Shown in pieces: positions 50,177-58,250 of a DNA stretch of 64,000 bases. Location: NCBI RefSeq assembly GCF_026262505.1, contig NW_026529124.1, forward strand, positions 1 to 64,000, written 5' to 3'. Position numbers and translations under genes: made by a program. The DNA is from Trichomonas vaginalis G3. Taxonomy: Eukaryota; Parabasalia; Trichomonadida; Trichomonadidae. Below the pieces are notes generated by a model. It worked only from the letters and a program-made list of their open reading frames with translations, was not told the DNA's origin and made no database searches. The stretch's first letter is position 1; every line of letters starts with the position of its first letter.

Positions 50177-50380
50177 TTACTCTAAACGTGCCATGTATAT
50201 GGCTATAAGAAACTTACCAGAAGGCTTCTTCTTCACACGAGTCTCTGGTAACTTGAGAGTTCTTGTTGGAGTTGGGTCTGGAATTTCAATTCTTGCCACC
50301 ATAAACTGTGTATTGACCGAACTTGCATTTGCAGGAAGACCGGTCACTACAAGGTTCACAGTTGAAATAGTTGTACTCAT
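50177..50380 (-). CDS. Small protein of 67 residues
   Basis: A beta-like N-terminal half (STTISTVNLVVTGLPANASS) and a basic C-terminal end (ETRVKKKPSGKF). No family is recognised. Confidence 0.45.
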   Translation of the reverse strand: MSTTISTVNLVVTGLPANASSVNTQFMVARIEIPDPTPTRTLKLPETRVKKKPSGKFLIAIYMARLE

Positions 50381-50436
50381 ACCTGGTGAGTACGAGTGTG
50401 AGTAAAAACATAAAAAAGTGAGTTAAAATGAGATGT

Positions 50437-50802
50437 TTACTGAACTGGCTGAATGTCGCCTTCACAGGTTATGTAGAACGGCTGACCAGAGAAGTGAAGG
50501 AGACCCTTGAGAATTTGGTTCATTCTTGGGAAAGGGTTCTCTCTGTTTGGAAGTAGTATCCAAGGACGCTTGGCAAAGAACTTTATAATGGCTTCCTTCT
50601 TTGCTTGCTTTATGTCGTCGAAGGATGTCCCGTCTGGTATTTGAATTGGAATTCCAGTCGAAGTCTCGAGATTCAAGGCAGCCCTTCCCGTTATCCAACC
50701 GTTAACGAGCTTGCCTTTTACATTCTGCCTGAGGAAGTCTTTAACAAGCTCGTTAATTTCAATTAGGTAAATTGCCTCGTCGGTAGGTTCGACCTCGACC
50801 AT
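50437..50802 (-). CDS. Unknown 121-residue protein
   Basis: The protein has NELVKDFLRQNVKGKLVNGW and a segment DGTSFDDIKQAKKEAIIKFF. No family is recognised. Its start codon directly abuts a 21-base tandem array. Confidence 0.5.
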   Translation of the reverse strand: MVEVEPTDEAIYLIEINELVKDFLRQNVKGKLVNGWITGRAALNLETSTGIPIQIPDGTSFDDIKQAKKEAIIKFFAKRPWILLPNRENPFPRMNQILKGLLHFSGQPFYITCEGDIQPVQ

Positions 50803-50803
50803 T

Positions 50804-51079
50804 GCTACTGTCAGAAAAAGTACTGCTACTGTCAGAAAAAGTACTGCTACTGTCAGTAAAAGTACTGCTACTGTCAGTAAAAGTACTGCTAGGAGCAGAA
50901 AAACTACTGCTACTGTCAGTAAAAAGGAAAATTTGAGAGGGTTTTCGACGATAAAGTACTGCTACTGTCAGAAAAAGTACTGCTACTGTCAGAAAAAGTA
51001 CTGCTACTGTCAGAAAAAGTACTGCTACTGTCAGAAAAAGTACTGCTACTGTCAGTAAAAGTACTGCTAGTAGCAGAGA
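50804..51079. repeat. 21-base tandem repeats between divergent genes
   Basis: About twelve units of GCTACTGTCAGAAAAAGTACT, six at 50804-50929 and six at 50961-51079, with two variants GCTAGGAGCAG and GCTAGTAGCAG. The array fills the gap between the divergent genes 50437-50802 and 51118-51696. Repeats in a promoter gap could bind a regulator or be a simple expansion. Confidence 0.8.
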
Positions 51080-51117
51080 TTTTTATCGTTGTGGTCCGAC
51101 GGTTAAGCCACAAACGA

Positions 51118-51696
51118 ATGTCCGACGTCCCACCAACCGAGTCCATTCCCAAACCAGAGGAACCTAAAGAACCACAACAGTCTCCTCAGCAACCTCAGTT
51201 CCAGCAAGTACCTCCGAATTACTACCAATTTCCACCTCAAGGTTACTACCCACCACAAGGCTTCCCGAACTACCCTCCTCAGCCTATGCCTTACTTCCCC
51301 AACCCTTGGTTGTTTATCCAAGCTCCACCCCAGCAATTCCAATTCCAATCTCAATCGAAGAGAGACCAAGACTTCGAAGAAGGTCTGAACCGTTTACGCA
51401 AAGAGTATGCTACAGCTCCAATGGAAGATGACAGGCTTTCAGTCTCTTCCCTAAGGTCGACCAATTCGACTCGTACCACAGATTCGGTTCGTGACCGTGA
51501 AGACTACCTCAAGCAGTCTGAGAGACTCTTCATCTTACAGCCATTTACAGCTGGAGCTCTCAAGAACATGCGCAATTACGAAGGTCAGACACCAGCTGGA
51601 GACTGCAAAACAGACGTACTCGCAAGAGCCGTCCAGCTCGTCAAAACAAAGACGGAGATAGTCGACTTCATACTTGCAGCTTGCCCTTACAAGTAA
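51118..51696 (+). CDS. Pro/Gln/Tyr-rich protein
   Basis: I choose the ATG at 51118 (MSDVPPTESIPKPEEP). The first 90 residues are Pro/Gln/Tyr-rich and disordered, with YYQFPPQGYYPPQGFPNYPP; the rest is helical with an end CPYK. The protein has 192 residues. No family is recognised. The composition is typical of assembly or scaffold proteins, but that is only a resemblance. Confidence 0.55.
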   Translation: MSDVPPTESIPKPEEPKEPQQSPQQPQFQQVPPNYYQFPPQGYYPPQGFPNYPPQPMPYFPNPWLFIQAPPQQFQFQSQSKRDQDFEEGLNRLRKEYATAPMEDDRLSVSSLRSTNSTRTTDSVRDREDYLKQSERLFILQPFTAGALKNMRNYEGQTPAGDCKTDVLARAVQLVKTKTEIVDFILAACPYK

Positions 51697-51724
51697 AAAA
51701 ATAAACAATTACGAATTAAACTTT

Positions 51725-51925
51725 TTACTCTTTCTTTTCTGAGTTGTTTAGAGCTGGTTTCTCTTGTAGAAACCTTTCGTACTCTTCCATGGTCATGTAA
51801 TTGCGAATTTGGTACGCAATTCCAGGTTCGTTGTTTTTGAACCTTATGTATGTAACGCTTCCATCCTCCTCAGGGAAGTAAGCTGCTAACATCTGACCAA
51901 GTTTTCTCGGTGACTCGGAGCTCAT
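51725..51925 (-). CDS. Small protein of 66 residues
   Basis: I use the ATG at 51925 (MSSESPRKLGQML), preceded by AAAAAGTGACATTTTTA. The protein contains AAYFPEEDGSVTYIRFKNNE and a helical C-terminal half. No family is recognised. Confidence 0.5.
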   Translation of the reverse strand: MSSESPRKLGQMLAAYFPEEDGSVTYIRFKNNEPGIAYQIRNYMTMEEYERFLQEKPALNNSEKKE

Positions 51926-51961
51926 TAAAAATGTCACTTTTTAAACGTTAAGTTTTTAGTC

Positions 51962-52151
51962 TTATTTTACCCTTTGTTTGTCAAGGTAGTATTGGAGCGC
52001 AATTTCTCCAAATTCTCTGTGTCGGAGTTCTTCAGCATTTTCCAAGGTGTACCTGGAGAACTCAAAGAAGTTGTCAAGAACATACTGTCATGCTGCTCTT
52101 CTGAGTTCGTCGGTATTTTGGAAGTGTTGCACCTTCGAGTCTTCGGACATG
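51962..52151 (-). pseudogene. Small broken gene
   Basis: The start MSEDSKVQHF is preceded by AAAAAGTGTCATTTTTTC, the start motif of this block. The gene is broken about once. It is divergent from the membrane protein at 52194 with 42 bases between. Confidence 0.4.
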
Positions 52152-52193
52152 AAAAAATGACACTTTTTCTATTAAACCGTTTTGGCATTTCTC

Positions 52194-52373
52194 ATGAGTG
52201 AGTATAGTTCTGCCGAACCATTGGAAGAGAAGAAGTACCCTTGCTGGCAAAAGACAAAAATAGTTGCCTTAGTTGTCATTGCAATTGTACTCGTAATTGA
52301 ATTCATTGTACTTCTCTTCACGTACATAAAACTCAGCAATGGTATTTGCTTTAAGAAGCTACCATCTTACTAA
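52194..52373 (+). CDS. Small membrane protein
   Basis: A 59-residue protein with one strong hydrophobic segment (VALVVIAIVLVIEFIVLLFT, residues about 24-46), a short charged N-terminal part and a basic C-terminal tail. The ATG at 52194 is used. Function unknown; a virion or host membrane protein is possible. Confidence 0.55.
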   Translation: MSEYSSAEPLEEKKYPCWQKTKIVALVVIAIVLVIEFIVLLFTYIKLSNGICFKKLPSY

Positions 52374-52394
52374 GACTAAACATTATTTTTATTG

Positions 52395-52488
52395 AATTCA
52401 GCACAAAAATCATGAATTTCCTTAAGATAGAAAAAATAAAGTTAGTTTTATTTTTATTTATTTTTTTATTTTGTATGTAAAGACAGTA
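52395..52488 (+). promoter_or_regulatory. Shared cargo-gene leader with GAATTCAGCAC
   Basis: The stretch begins with TTGAATTCAGCACAAAAATC, part of the palindrome seen at the cassette ends in A, continues with TGAATTTCCTTAAGATAGA and ends with TTTTGTATGTAAAGACAGTA before the ATG at 52489. It thus equals the leaders in A and B, although the neighbouring genes belong to another Polinton lineage. Confidence 0.7.
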
Positions 52489-53328
52489 ATGTCAACAACA
52501 AAGAACACAACAACAGTTATAGTCCATGAAGCTATAAATGAAGAATATGAGTGGGTTCAGTTTAACAAACAACTCCGTCTCATTCGTTCGGTCAAAGACG
52601 ATATGTACCAAATGCAAAGTATTTTGACAGCATGTTTTGCTCCAGATACTAAGAAACCACAAGACTGGTTTAGGAACCAAAGCACTATTGAACTATTAAA
52701 TGAAGCTGAAAATTCGACTACGGGATTTCTCGTAGTCGCAAAAACTCGAGTGGGAGAAAAACCCCAGTCGCCAAAACTCTATGAAAATCGTGAAAAATTG
52801 CCAAACGGTTTGAGAGGATATTATGTACATAGACTTCTTGTAAATGCTGTTGCAATGTGGGCTTCGCCTCGTTATGCTTGGTATATTTACAGACTTCTTG
52901 ACGAAATTCATAGACAAGAACGCGAAGAGATGGAAAAGAAACTTCAAGCAAAAGACAAAAGCATTCAGAAAAGAATACCACGTTCGGTACCAAAAGGAAA
53001 GGAAAAGAACTATAAGTATATGATTTATACTGAAGAGATGGAAAATGAAGAAGATAAAGATATAGTTATGTTGCATTTAGTCAGAAGAAACAACAAAAGC
53101 TTTTACGACCTTGCTAAGATTTACAAATCTGACAGAAATTGGTTCTATCGCGAAAACTTACCGATTTCAATGACCCCAAATGAAGATGTGAAACAAATAG
53201 TTCAAGATACGTTACCTCAAACACACTATGATATGAAAGGTTGTACAATACTTACCTTCAAAGAAGACTTACCGCTACTGAAAGAAAAAATAACAGAGTA
53301 TTTTGACAACTTCAAACAAGCAGAGTAA
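52489..53328 (+). CDS. KilA-N domain protein, intact
   Basis: The 279-residue protein has the KilA-N domain (QFNKQLRLIRSVKDDMYQMQ, then GYYVHRLLVNAVAMWASPRY), a coiled coil (EEMEKKLQAKDKSIQKRI) and the C-terminal domain (LPISMTPNEDVKQIV, ILTFKEDLPLLKEKI) of the A and B copies. The similarity to A and B is far higher than for any other gene shared by these lineages. The domain binds DNA; the role here is unknown. Confidence 0.85.
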   Translation: MSTTKNTTTVIVHEAINEEYEWVQFNKQLRLIRSVKDDMYQMQSILTACFAPDTKKPQDWFRNQSTIELLNEAENSTTGFLVVAKTRVGEKPQSPKLYENREKLPNGLRGYYVHRLLVNAVAMWASPRYAWYIYRLLDEIHRQEREEMEKKLQAKDKSIQKRIPRSVPKGKEKNYKYMIYTEEMENEEDKDIVMLHLVRRNNKSFYDLAKIYKSDRNWFYRENLPISMTPNEDVKQIVQDTLPQTHYDMKGCTILTFKEDLPLLKEKITEYFDNFKQAE

Positions 53329-53343
53329 ATGAACTCTTTATTT

Positions 53344-54216
53344 TTATTGACTTTTTACAATTTGAACTTTGTTTGCGTAGATATGAATTCTGAAAGAAGT
53401 ATGAGGGTCTTGTATGACTTTGTACTTCTCCCATAGTTCATGTCTGTCAAACTTACCTGCCATGGACTCTTTCATAAGTTCCATGAAATCGTCTTCGGAC
53501 AATCCGGGGAAAAGTATTATGTCAGTAAGTATTCTCTTTACATCCTTACTTAAACTCTTGGCTGTCTGTACACATATTACGACTGAGATGTTGAAGTGTC
53601 TGAGCTTCTTAAGAATTCGACACATATCTTGTTCTCTGTTCTTTAACAAAGGATGAGAGGCGAAATCATCTAAGATAAGAAGACATCTATGAGGGTAAGT
53701 CTTCCAATCGTAAGATTGCAATTTCTTCGAAATGTATTCTATCTCTTTCTGTTTGTTTCTGAAGTGTTTCTTCTCTAATATTCTCTGCATTTCCTCATTT
53801 GGGTCTTTAAACTTAGAATTTATATACTCATTTATAGCATTATACTTCAAAACCCTTCTTTGGTACTTCTTTATCCAATCTAACAACTCAGTATCCTTTA
53901 TACATACTAACTTAGACTTCTTTATAATATCTTTGAACGAATTGACGGTTTGGTCAAATTGACCAGAAGTCGAACAAATAACAACTAACTCATAGAATGG
54001 GTTCTTCTCATCTAGTTCTTGTTGTTGTGCAGCCATTTTAAGATAAGTGAAAGTCTTACCCGACCCAGGTGGTGCAATTAGACCTGTTATACCATTCTGA
54101 GCAAATAAGAACTTGTCATGTATAGGCTTTATCTGAGCATTTTCTAACTTCCTCTTGTTCTTGTTTAAAACATTCTCAAATTTCTTGACAATGTCAGCAA
54201 ACTTTTTTTCTAACAT
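53344..54216 (-). CDS. Genome-packaging ATPase (A32/FtsK-HerA type) of element C
   Basis: The ATG at 54216 is preferred, since the longer frame would overlap the divergent gene at 54253; this gives 290 residues. Walker A is at residues about 48-55 (APPGSGKT) and Walker B at about 178-184 (CLLILDD). The block LRHFNISVVICVQTAKSL corresponds to VRHYHLTVAILMQTWRFL in B. It would package the element's DNA. Confidence 0.85.
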   Translation of the reverse strand: MLEKKFADIVKKFENVLNKNKRKLENAQIKPIHDKFLFAQNGITGLIAPPGSGKTFTYLKMAAQQQELDEKNPFYELVVICSTSGQFDQTVNSFKDIIKKSKLVCIKDTELLDWIKKYQRRVLKYNAINEYINSKFKDPNEEMQRILEKKHFRNKQKEIEYISKKLQSYDWKTYPHRCLLILDDFASHPLLKNREQDMCRILKKLRHFNISVVICVQTAKSLSKDVKRILTDIILFPGLSEDDFMELMKESMAGKFDRHELWEKYKVIQDPHTSFRIHIYANKVQIVKSQ

Positions 54217-54252
54217 ATTTTTAGAAAAATTAAAATTTTTATCTTTTAGAAA

Positions 54253-54696
54253 ATGTCTAGCGATTTCGCTATCTATATTCGAGACAAACTTTTTGACAGC
54301 AAAACATCTGTCGACCATAAAATCTTACATAGTGTAAACAAGAAAGGTGAATTTGTTCTAAAGTTCTGTTTCTGGGAATATGACAAGAACCATAAAACAT
54401 TAAGCTGAGCAGTCTTAAAATTTGTCAATGACAGACTTGTTGACAGAGATGACGCCGATTGGAAAGATGAAGTCCAACAAAAGTTCTTAGAATGCAAAGA
54501 AGACACATGCGCTGTTCTTGAAGATGAAATAGAAAACAGAATAGATGAGCTATTAAAGGACAAAGAACTTTTACATAAATATGGTTGCGCCAAATTTGAC
54601 GTCTCACCACCAGAAAAGAAGAAGAGAGAAAAGAAAGTAGAAGAAGAGAAGAAAGAACCAGAGCCAATTCCACCGAAGAAGAAATTTGACATGTAA
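54253..54696 (+). pseudogene. Unknown protein with a charged tail
   Basis: The start is MSSDFAIYIRDKLFDSKTSV and the end is a Glu/Lys/Pro-rich tail (KKEPEPIPPKKKFDM). Broken about once. No family is recognised. It lies divergently 36 bases from the ATPase start. Confidence 0.5.
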
Positions 54697-54712
54697 AAAT
54701 AAAATTTTATTT

Positions 54713-55132
54713 TTAGAACATTTCTGGGTCAATGTCAATGTTCTCTTCCTCTTTAGGAGTAAACACTGGCTTAGACTCTAAAATCTTTTTACCCAATTTA
54801 CCTTGAACTTCTACAACTTTAGACTCATAATATTCATAGTCGTCTGTCTTCTTTGGTTCATAAGGTATAACAAGTTTGTATGCTTTGCCTTCTTTAAGGT
54901 TTGAGAACCTTCTGTCAAAACTTTCTTTGACTGTTAACAAACCTTCTATGTCTAAGTCTTCAAATTTCGCACCATTTTTAGTCACAATAGCAAACTTAAC
55001 TGGTTCGATGTTCCAAACTTTGCTGAATGAAGACTTTTCAAAATGGTAGAAGTAAACATTCAAATATGTGAATGGGTCTAGTTCTTCTTTAAGTCCTGAC
55101 ATGTACTTGTTTACTGAGATGAATTTTGCCAT
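54713..55132 (-). CDS. Unknown 139-residue protein
   Basis: The protein (MAKFISVNKYMSGLKEELDP) is of mixed fold with an acidic C-terminal tail (FTPKEEENIDIDPEMF). No family is recognised, but a single-strand DNA-binding-like beta barrel would fit the size, the acidic tail and the neighbourhood of the helicase. This is a guess. The acidic tail also resembles the IDIDEGSEMVEEIDPEAI tail of the unknown early protein next to the polymerase in B. Confidence 0.5.
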   Translation of the reverse strand: MAKFISVNKYMSGLKEELDPFTYLNVYFYHFEKSSFSKVWNIEPVKFAIVTKNGAKFEDLDIEGLLTVKESFDRRFSNLKEGKAYKLVIPYEPKKTDDYEYYESKVVEVQGKLGKKILESKPVFTPKEEENIDIDPEMF

Positions 55133-55167
55133 CTTTTCTATCGGATAAAAAATATTTTTTTTTAAAT

Positions 55168-56402
55168 TTACTCAGAAAAATTTTTCTTTGTATATACACC
55201 ATTCTGAACATCTAAAAGACTTTTGACATTTGCCAAGAATGTACGTTTAGAAGCTGCCATATAACCATATTCTTGACAATATTGTTTATATTCATCATAT
55301 AAAGACTTTTCATCTAATGACACAAAGTCAGTTTCATCTATGAACAGTTCATATACACTCTTGTTTGCTTCTAACAATGTTTGTCTCTCTTCGGTATGTG
55401 GAATTTGTCTTGGATTGAACTTAGAAATATCTAATGTCATGAAATATGAGAACAAGTGGTTGTAAAAGTCAGATGTCAAAGTTTCTGCTAAGTCGTCAAA
55501 ATATTCTGTATCTTGCATATGAGAATCTGACGTTCTGACAACTACATATCTTCTGTCAGAACTTTCTAACTTCATCGGAACAGCATTGTTTGAAACCATA
55601 ATGAAGTTTGCAACATTTTCACAAACTCTTTGGTCTTTATACTTTCTTTCAACAACTCCAACTTTGTCTGTTATAAGACTCTTCAAAGCATCTGAGTTCA
55701 AAACTTTTGTTGTATCTATACTTTGAAGTTCATTGCAAACTATAAGTTTCATATTCTCTATGAGGAGTTAAACTTGCCACAGATGTTTTCTAAGTTTGTC
55801 ATATTCGGATTCGAATAACCTTTTAACAGTTTGCACAAAATATCTGTAAAGAAAGTATTCTTACCTGTTCCTTGTTTTCCAATTATAATGAGAGCAGTTT
55901 CATTTTTAGCACTTGGATGTTGTAAGATGTTTGCAAACCAACATAAGATATACTCATAAACCTTTTCGTTTCCATTGCATATAATTTCTTTGACATGGTC
56001 TAACCAAGCTTCTATAATATTTTCTTTCCATTCTACTTGTTCATATTTATATCCAGTGAAGATAGAATAGAAGTTTGGAGAAGGTGTATAGAACTTTATA
56101 CCTCGAACTGAAAAATCTTCTAACTTTGACAATAAGATATCCCAAGCATCTAACATCTTCATTCCAACTTGTACAACTTTTATTTTCTTAAGTTTCTGTC
56201 TACATTCTTGTTCAGACACTATTGTTGCTCTTGGTTTGTTAAAGACAACATCCCATTCTTTCATGACATAACATTCTGGGGCAGAGTCAACATAAATGAC
56301 TAAACGTTTCAAATTCTCGACTGCTTTGTTATAGTCTCTAAATGGACACATATTTCTGAATGCTTGGAAGTCATAAAAATCTGAAACATCTATTCTGTAC
56401 AT
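55168..56402 (-). pseudogene. SF3 (D5-like) helicase
   Basis: The Walker A site is IIIGKQGTGKNTFFT, the second acidic motif is MKLIVCNELQ and the third motif NFIMVSNNAVPM, the order known for superfamily 3 helicases of DNA viruses. The total is about 410 residues. Broken about once. It would unwind DNA for the polymerase. No such gene is seen in A or B. The start follows TTTTTATTTTTATAAAA. Confidence 0.85.
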
Positions 56403-56431
56403 TTTTATAAAAATAAAAAAATAATATTTTT

Positions 56432-57229
56432 TTATTCTTGACTTTGTTGTTCCATTTGTTGCATTTGTTGTTCTTGAGCTATTTGTTGTTGAAGTTGTTC
56501 TTGTAATACAATACTTTCACCAGTTGCATCTTCCAATTCGAAACTTTCTGCCGTCATTGACAAATACATAGGACATAAAAGTTTTACAGGAACAAAGTTT
56601 GCGTCAACTAATGTCAACGTTATACTTGCCAAAGTGTTTGAGTTCACTAAGGTTGAAAATTCTGCATTCGAATGAACAATAGGCAAACCAGCAGAGAAAG
56701 TATTGTTTATACGCATAAGTATCTTTTGGTCATAATAGTTTCTGTCGACATTCGAATAACACTTTGAACCTAAGTTTGAAACAATATATAAGATTGGTGT
56801 GCTTAATGTCAATGGAATAGACATTCCTTGTATGACACCTTTTCCTGTTATAGGAAACTGTTGGTAGTAAAAACCAGATATAAGTTTTGTATTATAGCTC
56901 ATATCGTTTATAGTAAACTCAGTCGGACATCCAAACATAATGAAACCTGCTCTAGTTGCAGCACATGTTACACCCGTCCTTAAAGTATTAAATAAGTCAA
57001 CAAAACCTGTTGGTGGTATATCTGAGTAAGTATCTTCAAAGGAGTATTTTTTACCATTCACAACAATAAAGTCTTCTGGTGTCAAAAGAGCAAAACAGGC
57101 TTTAGTCGTCATTGTGTTTAAGGTTAGTTTACAATATCGTCCTTGAGGACTTTGTAAGTTTGTTGTTATAGAATTATATGACTCAGGGTTTTTAGTCGTA
57201 ATAGTATAAACCATTATGTCTTCTGCCAT
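56432..57229 (-). CDS. Penton-like minor capsid protein of element C
   Basis: The 265-residue protein is beta rich with a Gln-rich tail (QEQLQQQIAQEQQMQQMEQQ). Its blocks SYNTKLISGFYYQQFPI and LVDANFVPVKLLCPMYLSMT correspond to those in 36476-37252. I infer the penton base from this and from its place near capsid and helicase genes. The Gln-rich tail is absent from the A/B protein. Confidence 0.65.
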   Translation of the reverse strand: MAEDIMVYTITTKNPESYNSITTNLQSPQGRYCKLTLNTMTTKACFALLTPEDFIVVNGKKYSFEDTYSDIPPTGFVDLFNTLRTGVTCAATRAGFIMFGCPTEFTINDMSYNTKLISGFYYQQFPITGKGVIQGMSIPLTLSTPILYIVSNLGSKCYSNVDRNYYDQKILMRINNTFSAGLPIVHSNAEFSTLVNSNTLASITLTLVDANFVPVKLLCPMYLSMTAESFELEDATGESIVLQEQLQQQIAQEQQMQQMEQQSQE

Positions 57230-57233
57230 TTAC

Positions 57234-57812
57234 TTAGCAAATAAACTTTACTGAAATGTTGTGGTCGTCAAATATTTTTATAACGTCTGGGAAACTATAT
57301 TTTAAGTTCAACGTTTCACCTCCTTTCATAACGTATATCTTGTCAATGACATTATATGAAACACCACAGCAACTAATGTCGGGTTCTATTTCTTTGATGT
57401 TTATATCGTCTGCCTCTGTCAAAAGTTTCAATAGTTCTTTCAAAACTTCATGAGGTGCAATGACATATGAGTTCACTTTTACAGGGTTGTGTTCGACCAA
57501 GTTTAACATTATACTTAAAGCTTGACAAATCTTCTCCTGAGTTTGAAGTTTGTCTTTCAGTTGTTGGTAGTCGTTTCGAATATCTGCAACAGAACTTAAG
57601 TCTCTGTTAACTTCAGGATATGTTGGTTCTTTTACAGGAACAATTGTTATACCATCTTCGTCTTCGTATGGTTTCCCCACTTCAACATCTCTGTCTTTGA
57701 CATTGACAACAACACTTTGACTGTTTGTTTGAGTTGGTGAATTTAACTTCACATCTGCCATCGCCATTAAACCTTTTGAAACACTTACGCTTCTATTTTT
57801 CGGAAATGACAT
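57234..57812 (-). CDS. CCG-motif virion-type protein of element C
   Basis: I choose the start at 57812 (MSFPKNRSVSVSKGL) because the longer frame overlaps the divergent gene. The 192-residue protein has a flexible N-terminal half and the C-terminal domain with PDISCCGVSY and an end ISVKFIC, equivalent to PEIECCGQTP and LKYVLVN in 37516-38139. It ends 4 bases before the penton-like gene starts. Confidence 0.6.
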   Translation of the reverse strand: MSFPKNRSVSVSKGLMAMADVKLNSPTQTNSQSVVVNVKDRDVEVGKPYEDEDGITIVPVKEPTYPEVNRDLSSVADIRNDYQQLKDKLQTQEKICQALSIMLNLVEHNPVKVNSYVIAPHEVLKELLKLLTEADDINIKEIEPDISCCGVSYNVIDKIYVMKGGETLNLKYSFPDVIKIFDDHNISVKFIC

Positions 57813-57830
57813 TTTACTTAGAATAAAAAG
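57813..57830. promoter_or_regulatory. 18-base divergent promoter
   Basis: TTTACTTAGAATAAAAAG lies between the start codons of 57812 (minus) and 57831 (plus). The minus-strand reading is CTTTTTATTCTAAGTAAA, with the TTTTTAT motif. Confidence 0.55.
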
Positions 57831-58250
57831 ATGGACGTATTCGGATATCTCTTCGAATTGAAGCAGAACAAAGTTTACACACACAAACAATACAAATACA
57901 TTGACAGAATAGTTCTTTACACAAACAATGGAAAATGTTATAGAATAGCAGTCTTTGCTGAACCTAAATATTTTCATAAAGCAAAGAAAGTTGGTATAAC
58001 TGAAATGGTGAAAGTTCTTGACGTTGACAAAAATATAACTTCAAAACTGACCGATATTACTAAAGGAAAGTTTATAATACAATATTATGTCAAAACTGGC
58101 GTACTGTCAATATTTGACGGAGAGAAGTCAGTTCAAGAACGACTTACTGACCTGCTGCCAAAATCTGCTCGATGGAAGCTGTCGTTATGCCAATCTGAGG
58201 AGCCCCAGCAGGTTTCATCGAACGAATCTTCAAAAGAGCATCTTCCGTGA
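57831..58250 (+). CDS. Unknown 139-residue protein
   Basis: The protein (MDVFGYLFELKQNKVYTHKQ) is basic and mixed in structure. No family is recognised. Its end overlaps the end of the capsid gene on the other strand by 107 bases, much more than the 4-base overlaps elsewhere, so the present stop may not be the original one. Confidence 0.5.
   Translation: MDVFGYLFELKQNKVYTHKQYKYIDRIVLYTNNGKCYRIAVFAEPKYFHKAKKVGITEMVKVLDVDKNITSKLTDITKGKFIIQYYVKTGVLSIFDGEKSVQERLTDLLPKSARWKLSLCQSEEPQQVSSNESSKEHLP

Larger units (their letters stand above)
48240..52380. other. G+C-richer block with its own start-site motif
   Basis: Between the polymerase and the KilA-N gene the DNA is visibly richer in C and G than the rest, with C- and G-ending codons common (for instance in 51118-51696). 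The start codons are preceded by AAAAAGTGTCATTTTTTC or CATTTTTTCG-like sequence rather than TTTTTAT/TTTTTAC. None of the proteins has a clear counterpart in A or B except the HNH domain. I read this as a foreign block within C. Confidence 0.55.

Noticed and set aside
50916-51152. Ser/Thr-repeat frame SSTFSDSS on the minus strand
   Set aside because: It is a reading of the 21-base tandem array and overlaps the start of the gene at 51118.
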